Shown in pieces: positions 1 to 7,333 of a stretch of 64,000 nucleotides of DNA. The stretch is from Brevibacterium sp. RIT 803 (GTDB lineage: Bacteria; Actinomycetota; Actinomycetes; Actinomycetales; Brevibacteriaceae): positions 62,001 to 126,000 of the forward strand of contig NZ_JAFEMW010000005.1 of the NCBI RefSeq assembly GCF_016892625.1, written 5' to 3'. Numbering within the stretch: position 1 is the stretch's first letter; each line of letters begins with the position of its first letter. Below the pieces are notes generated by a model. It was not told where the DNA came from. It saw only the letters and a list, made by a program, of their open reading frames with translations, and made no database searches. Made by a program: the position numbers and the translations under genes.

Positions 1-1
1 C

Positions 2-418
2 ACCGGTTTCCAACGTTCGGAGCTGCGCACCGCAGAGGACGAGCTGTGGTCGTGCGTGCGCGTCCTCAATTCGCTTTCGATCACCAGCGGCGTCGCACCT
101 GCCGAGGACTTCGCCCCCTACACAGCCATGTTCGGCTCAGCTCCCGAACACGTCGGACGGTTCATGGAGCGCATGCTCGGCCCCCTCCGACGGTGGGATC
201 GGAGACAATCCGCCGATCTGGTCACCACACTGCGCACCTACTTCGAACACAGCAGCAGCATCAGCCGCACCGCCGCCGCTCTCTCGGTTCACGTCAACAC
301 CGTCAAGCTGCGCCTGGAGCGCATCGACGCGGTGCTCGACAACGATTGGCGTGCACCCGAATATGCGTTCCGCCTCCACGTCGCACTCCGTCTGGATCAG
401 CTCCAGCAGAAGATCTGA
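2..418 (+). CDS. PucR-type transcriptional regulator, 3' end only
   Basis: This reading frame is already open at the window edge, so the start and most of the protein lie upstream; about 138 codons are visible. The last 60 or so residues form a PucR/CdaR-type C-terminal helix-turn-helix, with the segment DLVTTLRTYFEHSSSISRTA followed by a recognition helix around VHVNTVKLRLERI. This domain sits at the C-terminus of PucR regulators, which usually control use of a specific carbon or nitrogen source. It ends 216 bp before mvaA on the same strand, so it is the likely local activator or repressor of the mevalonate/HMG genes. The family call is firm; the target is inferred from position. Confidence 0.75.
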   Translation, partial: TGFQRSELRTAEDELWSCVRVLNSLSITSGVAPAEDFAPYTAMFGSAPEHVGRFMERMLGPLRRWDRRQSADLVTTLRTYFEHSSSISRTAAALSVHVNTVKLRLERIDAVLDNDWRAPEYAFRLHVALRLDQLQQKI

Positions 419-476
419 ATGCAGCCAGGCACGAGCCACCCACCCTGGCCGATCCAGCCAGTGGGAGGAGATATCA

Positions 477-547
477 ATGGCCATTACGGCCATAGGTGAT
501 CGAGCCCCGAAGTGTTTGACTGAACTCTGCGCGGAATTACTCCGCGC
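477..547. promoter_or_regulatory. Two inverted repeats sharing an ATTAC centre, upstream of mvaA
   Basis: The spacer between the PucR-type gene and mvaA holds two perfect inverted repeats with the same five-base centre. The first is ATGGCC-ATTAC-GGCCAT (477-493) and the second GCGCGGA-ATTAC-TCCGCGC (529-547). Their centres are 53 bp apart, close to five helical turns. A TTGACT hexamer lies just before the second repeat. They could be operator sites for the upstream regulator or leader hairpins. The repeats are read directly; the role is a guess. Confidence 0.35.
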
Positions 548-634
548 GAACGGTCTGACCGGCTCTGCTCGGCCGCTTTCGGCAGCCGCAGGCGGCAGAC
601 ACAGACTCGAAGAAGACTCGACAGGAGACACACA

Positions 635-1909
635 ATGGCAGAGAACAGTCGCATCGCCGACTTCCGCAATATGTCGGTCAACGATCGTCGCACGGCAGTA
701 GCCGAGGCAACCGGGCTCGACACCGAGGTGTTCGCCCAGATCGATGCGACTGCATTCGGCCCCGAACAGGCCGCGAACCTGAGTGAGAACGTCTTCGGCG
801 TCTTCTCCCTGCCCTTGGGCGCCGCCACCAACTTCACGATCAACGGCACCGATGTCCTCGTACCCATGGCCACCGAAGAGGCTTCGGTCATCGCCGCTGC
901 CAGCAACGCCGCCCGGATGGCGCGCCCACAGGGTGGGTTCTTCACCAGCTCGACCCAGCCGATCATGCAGGCGCAGATCCAGCTCATCAATGTGGCAGAC
1001 CCCCATGCCGCTCGGTCTCGCATCTTCGAACGCCAGGACGAGATCATCGACCTGGCCAATGCACAGGATCCGAAGCTCGTCGAGGTCGGCGGAGGCGTCA
1101 AGGGCCTCGATGTCCGCCTCGTCGAAGCGAAGTCGGCAACCTACGTCGTCGTCCACCTTCATGTCGACGTCCGCGACGCCATGGGCGCGAACGCGGTGAA
1201 TACCATGGCAGAGGCCGTCTCAAGCAGTCTCGCGGCGATCGCCGAAGGTGACGCACTCCTGCGAATCCTGACGAACAAGGCCGATCTGCGTCTGAGCCGA
1301 GCACACGCCGTCTTCGACAAGGAGCTGCTGGGAGGCGCCGAGGTCGTCGACAACATCCTCCACGCCTATGAGTTGGCCGCAGCCGACCCCTACCGTGCCG
1401 CCACCCACAACAAAGGCATCATGAACGGCATCTCCGCCGTCGTCCTGGCCACCGGCAATGACACTCGCGCTGTGGAAGCCGGCGCCCATTCACATGCCCT
1501 CAGCGACGGTCGTTACACCTCACTGTCCACGTTCGAAAAGAATGCCGAGGGCAACCTCGTCGGCAACCTCGAGATGCCGATGCCCGTCGGTCTCGTGGGC
1601 GGTGCCACGAAGGTCCACCCTGCGGCCAGAACCGCGCTCCAGATCGCCGAGGTGAGCACGGCGAAAGATCTGGCCGAAATCATCGTCGCCGCAGGGCTGG
1701 CGCAGAATCTGGCGGCCCTGCGAGTCCTTGCCACCGAAGGTGTGCAGCGCGGCCACATGTCGCTGCATGCGAAGAACCTCGCCGTGTCTGCCGGCGCCAC
1801 TGCCGAAGAATCCAAGACCATCGTCACGAGGCTCATCGAAGAGAAGGCCTTCCGCTTCGACCGAGTTCAGGCCATCCTCGCCGAGCTTCGCTCAGGTGGA
1901 TCGAAATGA
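635..1909 (+). CDS. mvaA: Class II (degradative-type) hydroxymethylglutaryl-CoA reductase
   Basis: The 424-residue length matches class II HMG-CoA reductases (about 428 residues in Pseudomonas mevalonii). Landmarks are ENVFG at residue 51, the catalytic Glu in PMATEEASV (residues 81-82), the Lys in THNKGIMNG, the Asp in ATGND and the catalytic His in GHMSLHAKN near the C-terminus. It interconverts mevalonate plus CoA with HMG-CoA using NAD(P). Followed immediately by HMG-CoA lyase, it should run in the oxidative, mevalonate-consuming direction. The start at 635 has an AGGAG ribosome site 7 bp upstream. The gene overlaps the next one by 4 bp (ATGA), so the two are translationally coupled. Cofactor choice cannot be read from sequence. 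Confidence 0.93.
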   Translation: MAENSRIADFRNMSVNDRRTAVAEATGLDTEVFAQIDATAFGPEQAANLSENVFGVFSLPLGAATNFTINGTDVLVPMATEEASVIAAASNAARMARPQGGFFTSSTQPIMQAQIQLINVADPHAARSRIFERQDEIIDLANAQDPKLVEVGGGVKGLDVRLVEAKSATYVVVHLHVDVRDAMGANAVNTMAEAVSSSLAAIAEGDALLRILTNKADLRLSRAHAVFDKELLGGAEVVDNILHAYELAAADPYRAATHNKGIMNGISAVVLATGNDTRAVEAGAHSHALSDGRYTSLSTFEKNAEGNLVGNLEMPMPVGLVGGATKVHPAARTALQIAEVSTAKDLAEIIVAAGLAQNLAALRVLATEGVQRGHMSLHAKNLAVSAGATAEESKTIVTRLIEEKAFRFDRVQAILAELRSGGSK

Positions 1910-2841
1910 TGGACTCACTCCCTCAGGTGTTCACCCATGACACGCTGCCGACTCAGGTCAGGGTCTACGAGGTCAGCGCACGGGACGGCCTCCAAGCCGA
2001 ATCGCTCACCCTGCCCGCCCAGACGCGTGCGCAGCTCATCTCCCGACTGGCAGGTGCCGGTCTGAGAACCATCGAAGCAGGCAGCTTCGTGTCTCCACGG
2101 GCCGTTCCGCAGATGGCCGACACCCGCTCAGTTCTCGACGGGCTCGACCTCGACTCGGACATCTCCTATCCGGTCCTGGTTCCCAACCGACGCGGACTCG
2201 ACGAGGCCAGGGCGGCTGGGGCCAAGGACATCGCCGTCTTCGTCAGTGTCACGGAATCGTTCTCTCGGGCCAACCTCGGCGACAGCCTCGAAGTGACCAC
2301 AGCACGCAATCTTGATGTGGCAGCGGCGGCCACCTCGGCGGGGATGCGGGTCCGCGGGTATCTGTCCATGGTCTTCGGCGACCCCTGGGAGGGTCCAGTG
2401 GATCCGCAGCGCGTGGTCACTGCGGCTGCGCAGCTGCTGGAGGCAGGGTGCGCGTCGATCTCGCTCGGAGATACGATCGGCACTGCAACACCTGGACACG
2501 TGACTGCAGTCCTGCAGTCCCTGATCGAAAGCGGTGTCCCCGTCGACGCGATCGCGCTGCACACTCACAACACCTACGGTCAGGCGCTGGCGAACGTCTT
2601 CGCCGCCCTCCAACTCGGAGTGAGTGAGTTCGACGCTTCTGCCGGAGGAGTCGGAGGCTGCCCGTTCGCGGGTTCGGCAACCGGAAATCTGGCAACCGAG
2701 GATCTCCTGTGGATGCTCAACGGCTTGGGAATCTCGACAGGAGTCGACATCCGCACAGTCGCAGAGACGAGCCAGTGGCTGAGCCGGCAGCTCGACAAAC
2801 CACTGGCTTCTGCCACATCCGCTGCCATCGTCAATCAGTAG
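1906..2841 (+). CDS. mvaB: Hydroxymethylglutaryl-CoA lyase
   Basis: A 311-residue TIM-barrel protein of the HMGL-like family. It has the N-terminal motif YEVSARDGLQ (human and bacterial lyases have a closely related VGPRDGLQ), a HTHNTYG metal-binding segment and the C-terminal signature GGCPFAGSATGNLATEDL with the catalytic Cys. It cleaves HMG-CoA to acetoacetate and acetyl-CoA in the cytoplasm. It overlaps mvaA by 4 bp and sits before a permease, giving the mvaAB order known from P. mevalonii. Two Met codons lie side by side (1906 and 1909); either could be the start. An alternative is a lyase in leucine catabolism, but the direct coupling to an HMG-CoA reductase makes mevalonate or HMG use more likely. 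Confidence 0.92.
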   Translation: MMDSLPQVFTHDTLPTQVRVYEVSARDGLQAESLTLPAQTRAQLISRLAGAGLRTIEAGSFVSPRAVPQMADTRSVLDGLDLDSDISYPVLVPNRRGLDEARAAGAKDIAVFVSVTESFSRANLGDSLEVTTARNLDVAAAATSAGMRVRGYLSMVFGDPWEGPVDPQRVVTAAAQLLEAGCASISLGDTIGTATPGHVTAVLQSLIESGVPVDAIALHTHNTYGQALANVFAALQLGVSEFDASAGGVGGCPFAGSATGNLATEDLLWMLNGLGISTGVDIRTVAETSQWLSRQLDKPLASATSAAIVNQ

Positions 2842-2845
2842 CACC

Positions 2846-2875
2846 ACCGTTCATCAACAGACCGTTCATCAACAG
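2846..2875 (+). repeat. Perfect tandem 15-bp direct repeat between mvaB and the permease genes
   Basis: ACCGTTCATCAACAG occurs twice back to back (2846-2860 and 2861-2875), directly upstream of the AAGGTAGG ribosome site of the next gene. It may be a simple slippage duplication or a paired regulator site; nothing else supports a function. Confidence 0.6.
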
Positions 2876-2888
2876 AAGGTAGGCGAAG

Positions 2889-3302
2889 ATGCCACAGCTG
2901 CTCGAAGTCTGGAATGATACCGTCGACTCGAAACACCTTGTCGGCAGCATTGCCATCGGAATCGGGGTGGCGGTACCGGCGTTCCTCATTTCCGACCACT
3001 TCTTCACGACCACCGGCGATCCGGAACTGGGGCATTCCTATGCCCTCCTGATCGGGATCGTGGGCTGCATCGTCGGTGCCGTGATCTCCGGAATACTGTT
3101 CAAGCCCAAGCGAGTGATCACTGAATCAGAGGCTGACACGCGCAACAGGCAGGAGGTCATCGACGAAGTCGTCGAAGAGTACGGAGACCTAGGCGACCCA
3201 CGCGATCTCAAACCGGCAGTGCAGGAAGAGATCCGAGCACTCGGGCTCTTCGACGCTCTGGTCGAGAATCATGAGAACCGAGCGAAGGGTGCACAGCTGT
3301 GA
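2889..3302 (+). CDS. Small membrane protein, probable TctB-like partner of the permease
   Basis: A 137-residue protein with two clear hydrophobic segments (about residues 19-40 and 51-72) and a charged C-terminal half ending in a predicted helix. It overlaps the next gene, a TctA-like permease, by 4 bp, which argues for a subunit of that carrier. TctB proteins of tripartite tricarboxylate transporters are of similar length but usually have four membrane segments; this one has fewer, so the assignment rests on context. Its reading frame, AAGGTAGG ribosome site and coupling show it is a real gene. I do not recognise a domain beyond this. Confidence 0.6.
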   Translation: MPQLLEVWNDTVDSKHLVGSIAIGIGVAVPAFLISDHFFTTTGDPELGHSYALLIGIVGCIVGAVISGILFKPKRVITESEADTRNRQEVIDEVVEEYGDLGDPRDLKPAVQEEIRALGLFDALVENHENRAKGAQL

Positions 3303-4684
3303 GCGCGGACCTCATCGAACCGATCCTGTGGGCAATCGGCATGGCTCTGCTGGCTGCAGTGCTCTTCACCGGAATCGGTCTCATCTCAGGCACCGACGAG
3401 ACAGCGATCGTCGCACCCCTGGCACTGCTTGTCATCCTCATCGGTGTGCCGCCGGCCGGTGTCATCGCCTTCTTCCTCGCAGCGATCATCGCCAAGCACA
3501 TCTCTCACGCCGTGCCCACAACACTGCTGGGGATACCCGGCGACACCACTGCAGTGCCGATGCTGCGCGAGGCACAGCTGCTGCGTTCTCTCGGAGTGCC
3601 CCATATCGCGCTGCAGAAGGCCATCTCGGGTGGCGTCATCTCGGTGATCATCGCGATTCCGCTGTCAATTCTCTTCGCTCTTGTCCTTACTCCGTTCGCT
3701 GAGGCCATCGGTGCCGCAGCACCGTGGATCTTCATCGCGGCGGCGATTCTCGTCGCGTACACCTCGAAGGGAAAGCTCGCGGCAGTTCTCGCTCTGATCC
3801 CCTTCGTCCTCATCATCGTCGGGCTGCAGGCATTCATCCTCGAACAGAAGGATGCGACGTTCACGACATCCTTCTTCCTGGGCATCGCGACCGGCCCGCT
3901 CATCTACGATCTGTTCTCTGCCCTATCCCCCGCAGGCCGTCGCTCGATGACGCAGACAGGCAAGCGGGAATTCGATCTTGCTCCCGATGTGCGGCCCGCC
4001 GGTGGCACGAGGCTGCCGAACCCATTCACGGTCCTGGACCGGCAGCAGCTGGCCTACACCAGCGGTTCGGCCGTCATCACCAGCGCAACCTTCGTCTTCT
4101 CACCCGTCGCCATGGCGGTGCTCATGGGTGAGATCGCGGGCAGCCGGATCAAGAACGGCTTCCATCGGCTGACAACGGTCGTGTCCGTGAGGAACGGAAC
4201 CACCGAGTCGACCTATATCGCCGAGACCCTGATCCCGCTGATCGCCATCGGGCTTCCGCTCTCACCCATGGCAGCGGGCCCGGCCGCACCCCTCTTCAAC
4301 GCGCCTCCCGTCTACACTCTTGATGCCAAGACAGGTGAGACGAACAACCTGCACGATCTGCTGTCGACCGGTGAGTTCGCGCTCTTCTCGGTCATCGCCG
4401 CGGTCATCGCCGTTGCGGTCGCCTATCCGTTCGTGATGAGAAACGCCCATCGGGCTGCTACTTGGGTGATGAAATCTGTCTCCCACGAGGCGATCATCGC
4501 AGGCTTCGCCGCACTCATCTGTGTCATCTGCCTCTACGAGGGCGGGCTGCTCGCACTCGGTGTGACCATCACCGTGGGCCTGGTCGGCGGCCTGTTCAAT
4601 CGCATGATCGGCATGCACGCCGGCGTCCAGTTCATGGGCTACTACGTCGCCGTCCTCACCGTTCCGGCGGTCTTGGCACTGTGA
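3299..4684 (+). CDS. TctA-like tripartite tricarboxylate transporter permease
   Basis: A 461-residue integral membrane protein with about 10-12 hydrophobic segments. The N-terminal half has LLGIPGDTTAVPML, which resembles the conserved IPG loop of TctA (DUF112) permeases, followed by a LRSLGVPHIALQKAISGG stretch typical of the family. TctA carriers use an ion gradient to import carboxylates delivered by a TctC binding protein. No TctC gene lies in this operon, so the binding protein is elsewhere or not needed. Coupled to mvaA and mvaB, the likely cargo is mevalonate, HMG or a related branched hydroxy acid, taking the place of the MvaT permease of P. mevalonii. Family call moderate; substrate inferred. 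Confidence 0.68.
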   Translation: MSADLIEPILWAIGMALLAAVLFTGIGLISGTDETAIVAPLALLVILIGVPPAGVIAFFLAAIIAKHISHAVPTTLLGIPGDTTAVPMLREAQLLRSLGVPHIALQKAISGGVISVIIAIPLSILFALVLTPFAEAIGAAAPWIFIAAAILVAYTSKGKLAAVLALIPFVLIIVGLQAFILEQKDATFTTSFFLGIATGPLIYDLFSALSPAGRRSMTQTGKREFDLAPDVRPAGGTRLPNPFTVLDRQQLAYTSGSAVITSATFVFSPVAMAVLMGEIAGSRIKNGFHRLTTVVSVRNGTTESTYIAETLIPLIAIGLPLSPMAAGPAAPLFNAPPVYTLDAKTGETNNLHDLLSTGEFALFSVIAAVIAVAVAYPFVMRNAHRAATWVMKSVSHEAIIAGFAALICVICLYEGGLLALGVTITVGLVGGLFNRMIGMHAGVQFMGYYVAVLTVPAVLAL

Positions 4685-4746
4685 CGCACAAGGTCCGGAA
4701 ACGTCACAGAAATTCATAGTCTAGTAATCGGATGGACTTAGTGGGT

Positions 4747-4777
4747 ATTGTTGGCATCGATCGAATTGCTCAACAAT
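4747..4777. promoter_or_regulatory. Inverted repeat ATTGTTG...CAACAAT upstream of the TSUP-Rrf2 pair
   Basis: Seven-base perfect arms (4747-4753 and 4771-4777) are separated by 17 bp in the 119-bp spacer before the exporter gene. The AT-rich site lies 26 bp before the start codon. It is a candidate operator for the downstream Rrf2 regulator or an RNA hairpin; the sequence alone does not decide. Confidence 0.3.
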
Positions 4778-4803
4778 TTTCGGCATGCTGAAAGGTCCCC
4801 ACC

Positions 4804-5712
4804 ATGCGCCAACTCATCGTCCTCGGACTCGTCGGGCTCCTTGCCCAACTCATCGACGGTTCCCTCGGCATGGCCTATGGGGTGACGTCGACGACCCTGC
4901 TGCTCGCGGCCGGGATCGCCCCGGCCACCGCCTCGGCGGCGGTCCACTTCTCCGAGATCGGCACCTCGCTGGTCTCCGGAATCTCGCACCACAAGTTCGG
5001 CAATGTCGACTGGAAGACGGTCTCGATCCTCGCGGTACCCGGCTTCATCGGAGCCTTCGCCGGCGCCACGTTCCTCGCCGGCCTCAGCGGTGACGCGGCC
5101 ACTCCGTGGATCTCAGGCATTCTGCTGCTCCTCGGCGTCTATGTGATCTGGCGATTCCTCGCCCTCGGCGGCCGCCGCCCCACCTTCAAGGGACGCCCGG
5201 GCCCGAAGCTCCTCGTTCCCGTCGGTCTCATCGGCGGCGCACTCGACTCCATCGGCGGAGGCGGCTGGGGGCCAGTCGGAACCACGACGCTCCTGTCGTC
5301 TGGTCGGATCGAGCCGCGCAAGGTCGTCGGCTCGATCGATACCAGCGAATTCGTCGTCGCGGTCGGCGGCTCGCTCGGGTTCCTGTTCGCCCTCGGCTCC
5401 TCGGGCATCGAGTGGTCCATCGCCGCCGCCCTTCTGATCGGCGGAATCATCGCCGCCCCTTTCGCTGCCTGGCTGGTCAAGATCCTGCCTGCTCGGATCC
5501 TCGCCATCGCAGCCGGTGGCATCATCATCCTCACCAACGCACGCACCATCGCCCTGGCACTCGGTGCCTCGACGACCACCGTCTCAACTATCCTCTTGGT
5601 GCTCGCCGCTGCCTGGATCGCCCTCATCGTTCAGGCTGCACGGAACGAACGCAGGGCTCGGCGCGCAGAAGCTGCCCAGGAGGCCGAGGTCGAGGTCGGC
5701 GCGGGCAGCTGA
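4804..5712 (+). CDS. TSUP-family (TauE/SafE) sulfite/organosulfonate exporter-like membrane protein
   Basis: A 302-residue membrane protein with about eight hydrophobic segments and an internally duplicated architecture. The motifs DGSLGMAYGVTSTTLLL (N-terminal) and GGALDSIGGGGWGPVGTTTLL (middle) mark the two half-repeats of the TauE/SafE (DUF81) family. These proteins export small anions such as sulfite, sulfonates or sulfoacetate. A charged tail rich in Arg, Ala and Glu follows the last membrane segment. It is 27 bp ahead of an Rrf2 regulator on the same strand, a pairing common in sulfur metabolism. The exact anion is unknown. Confidence 0.82.
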   Translation: MRQLIVLGLVGLLAQLIDGSLGMAYGVTSTTLLLAAGIAPATASAAVHFSEIGTSLVSGISHHKFGNVDWKTVSILAVPGFIGAFAGATFLAGLSGDAATPWISGILLLLGVYVIWRFLALGGRRPTFKGRPGPKLLVPVGLIGGALDSIGGGGWGPVGTTTLLSSGRIEPRKVVGSIDTSEFVVAVGGSLGFLFALGSSGIEWSIAAALLIGGIIAAPFAAWLVKILPARILAIAAGGIIILTNARTIALALGASTTTVSTILLVLAAAWIALIVQAARNERRARRAEAAQEAEVEVGAGS

Positions 5713-5739
5713 GGCTCAACCCGCTGTTACTATGACGGC

Positions 5740-6198
5740 ATGCGGGTCACCACGAAATCCGACTATGCGCTTCGCGCCCTGATCGAGATCGCCAACGTCA
5801 GCGACGGTGGCCCCATCAGCGCCGATGAACTGGGAAAGCGACAGGGCATCCCCAAGGGATTCCTCCAGGCGATCCTCGCTGACCTCCGCAGGGTCGAGAT
5901 CGTGGCCTCCATCCGCGGCAAGTCCGGGGGCTGGAAACTGACGAAGCCAGCGAGCGCCACCACAATCGCCGACGTGATCCGAGCCGTCGACGGCCCCCTG
6001 GTCTCGATCTACGGGCAGCGCCCGGAGGTCGTCGAGTACGACGATGCCGCCGAGTCACTCCAGCAGGTGTGGATTGCGGCCAGGTTCGCCCTGCGCGATG
6101 TCCTCGAACAGGTGACCATCGAGGCGCTGGCCTCGAAGTCCCTGCCCGCCGAGGTGACCGAGAGGGTCGCGATCGAAGACGCCTGGCAGCCGCACTGA
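5740..6198 (+). CDS. Rrf2-family transcriptional regulator without cysteines
   Basis: A 152-residue winged-helix protein. The N-terminus RVTTKSDYALRALIEIA and the segment KGFLQAILADLRR...SIRGKSGGWKL are typical of Rrf2 regulators. IscR and NsrR carry three Cys for an Fe-S cluster; this protein has no Cys at all. It therefore cannot bind a cluster in that way and is closer in style to CymR, which senses sulfur status through protein partners. It is 27 bp after the TSUP exporter, so it probably controls its own operon in response to a sulfur compound. Confidence 0.85.
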   Translation: MRVTTKSDYALRALIEIANVSDGGPISADELGKRQGIPKGFLQAILADLRRVEIVASIRGKSGGWKLTKPASATTIADVIRAVDGPLVSIYGQRPEVVEYDDAAESLQQVWIAARFALRDVLEQVTIEALASKSLPAEVTERVAIEDAWQPH

Positions 6199-6222
6199 CC
6201 AATCACAATCGCGCTACGATCG

Positions 6223-7242
6223 TCACCGCCACTGCGCGGTGACGACCCCGAGGTCGGCGACCACCTCGGCGATGGCGGCATTGTGGGCGGCGACGATCGG
6301 GTCATGCCGCGAGACCTTCTTACTCGACTCCGCCGTCCGGGCACGGGACACGAGGAGCACGTCGCGGCGGCAGGCGTCCATCGGCATCGGGATGATCTCG
6401 ACCGTCGGGTCCTCCGGCACCGAGGAATCAGGGATCACCGCGACCGCCAACCCAGCGGCGATCATGCGGATGATCGCCGCATAGTCATCCATCCTCATCC
6501 CCACCCGGGGCTCGAATCCGGCGGCGACACAGAACGATCTGACCACCTCGTCGATGGCGTCACCGGGATCGATGCTGAATGCCCACGTCTGGGACACGAG
6601 TGAGGTGAGGTCGGGCATGCCGTGGGCGTCAAGTGCGGTCGGGCCCACGGACTTCGGCACGCAGAGGAAGAGCTGCTCCGAATACAGGTGCCGCGCGGTC
6701 AGGGTCGAGGGAATCCAGGTTCTGTCGATGTCGGTCGAGACGAGCAGCGCCAGATCGAGATCCCCGGCCTCCAATCTGGCGACGAGCTTCGCATGCTCAT
6801 CCATGGTCACGTCGAGAGCAGCCGTGGTCGTGTCTGCCGGGTCCGGATTCGCGGCGGCCATCTCGTCATGGGCCCGCCAGCGCGGTCGCCTCTGCAACTG
6901 GTTGTGCAGCTTCGGGATCACCCGGGCGCCGACTGTGGGTACGGCCCCGATGCGAACAGGGACTGCCTGATCTTCGCGCCACAGTGCCACCTCGTCACCG
7001 AGGCGATCGCACAGCCCCAGGATCTCGATGGCACGGGAGACGACGAGGCTGCCGACCACTGTCGGACGCGATCCCCGAGGGCTCTTCTCGATCAAGGTCG
7101 ACCCCAGAGCCTTCTCCAGATTGCGCAGGTGATGATTGACCGTCGGCTGGCTCCACCCCAGTGTGGTCGCCGCGGCGGCAACCGAACCGGACTCGGCGAT
7201 CACGCGCAGGGCCATGAGTCCACGGGTATCGAGGGTTTCCAT
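6223..7242 (-). CDS. LysR-family transcriptional regulator
   Basis: A 339-residue LysR-type regulator with an N-terminal winged helix-turn-helix (residues 6-65; GSVAAAATTLGWSQPTVNHH is the DNA-binding helix pair) and a C-terminal effector-binding domain. A GGAGG ribosome site lies 3-4 bp before the ATG at 7242. It is divergent from the PLP decarboxylase gene at 7334 with only 91 bp between them, the usual arrangement for a LysR regulator and its target. The effector is unknown; a basic amino acid or polyamine is a reasonable guess from the neighbour. Confidence 0.85.
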   Translation of the reverse strand: METLDTRGLMALRVIAESGSVAAAATTLGWSQPTVNHHLRNLEKALGSTLIEKSPRGSRPTVVGSLVVSRAIEILGLCDRLGDEVALWREDQAVPVRIGAVPTVGARVIPKLHNQLQRRPRWRAHDEMAAANPDPADTTTAALDVTMDEHAKLVARLEAGDLDLALLVSTDIDRTWIPSTLTARHLYSEQLFLCVPKSVGPTALDAHGMPDLTSLVSQTWAFSIDPGDAIDEVVRSFCVAAGFEPRVGMRMDDYAAIIRMIAAGLAVAVIPDSSVPEDPTVEIIPMPMDACRRDVLLVSRARTAESSKKVSRHDPIVAAHNAAIAEVVADLGVVTAQWR

Positions 7243-7333
7243 TATCCTCCGACTTCGAGATCAATAGTGCGTATTCATCAGTTTAGGAAACTTGGTATTC
7301 TCCCGGCAAGGGTCCGTTCCCTAATCTGGATTC

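Noticed and set aside
137..1162. 341-codon open frame on the minus strand over mvaA
   Set aside because: It is antisense to a gene with clear family motifs and shows no recognisable protein features; high-GC DNA often leaves the opposite frame open.
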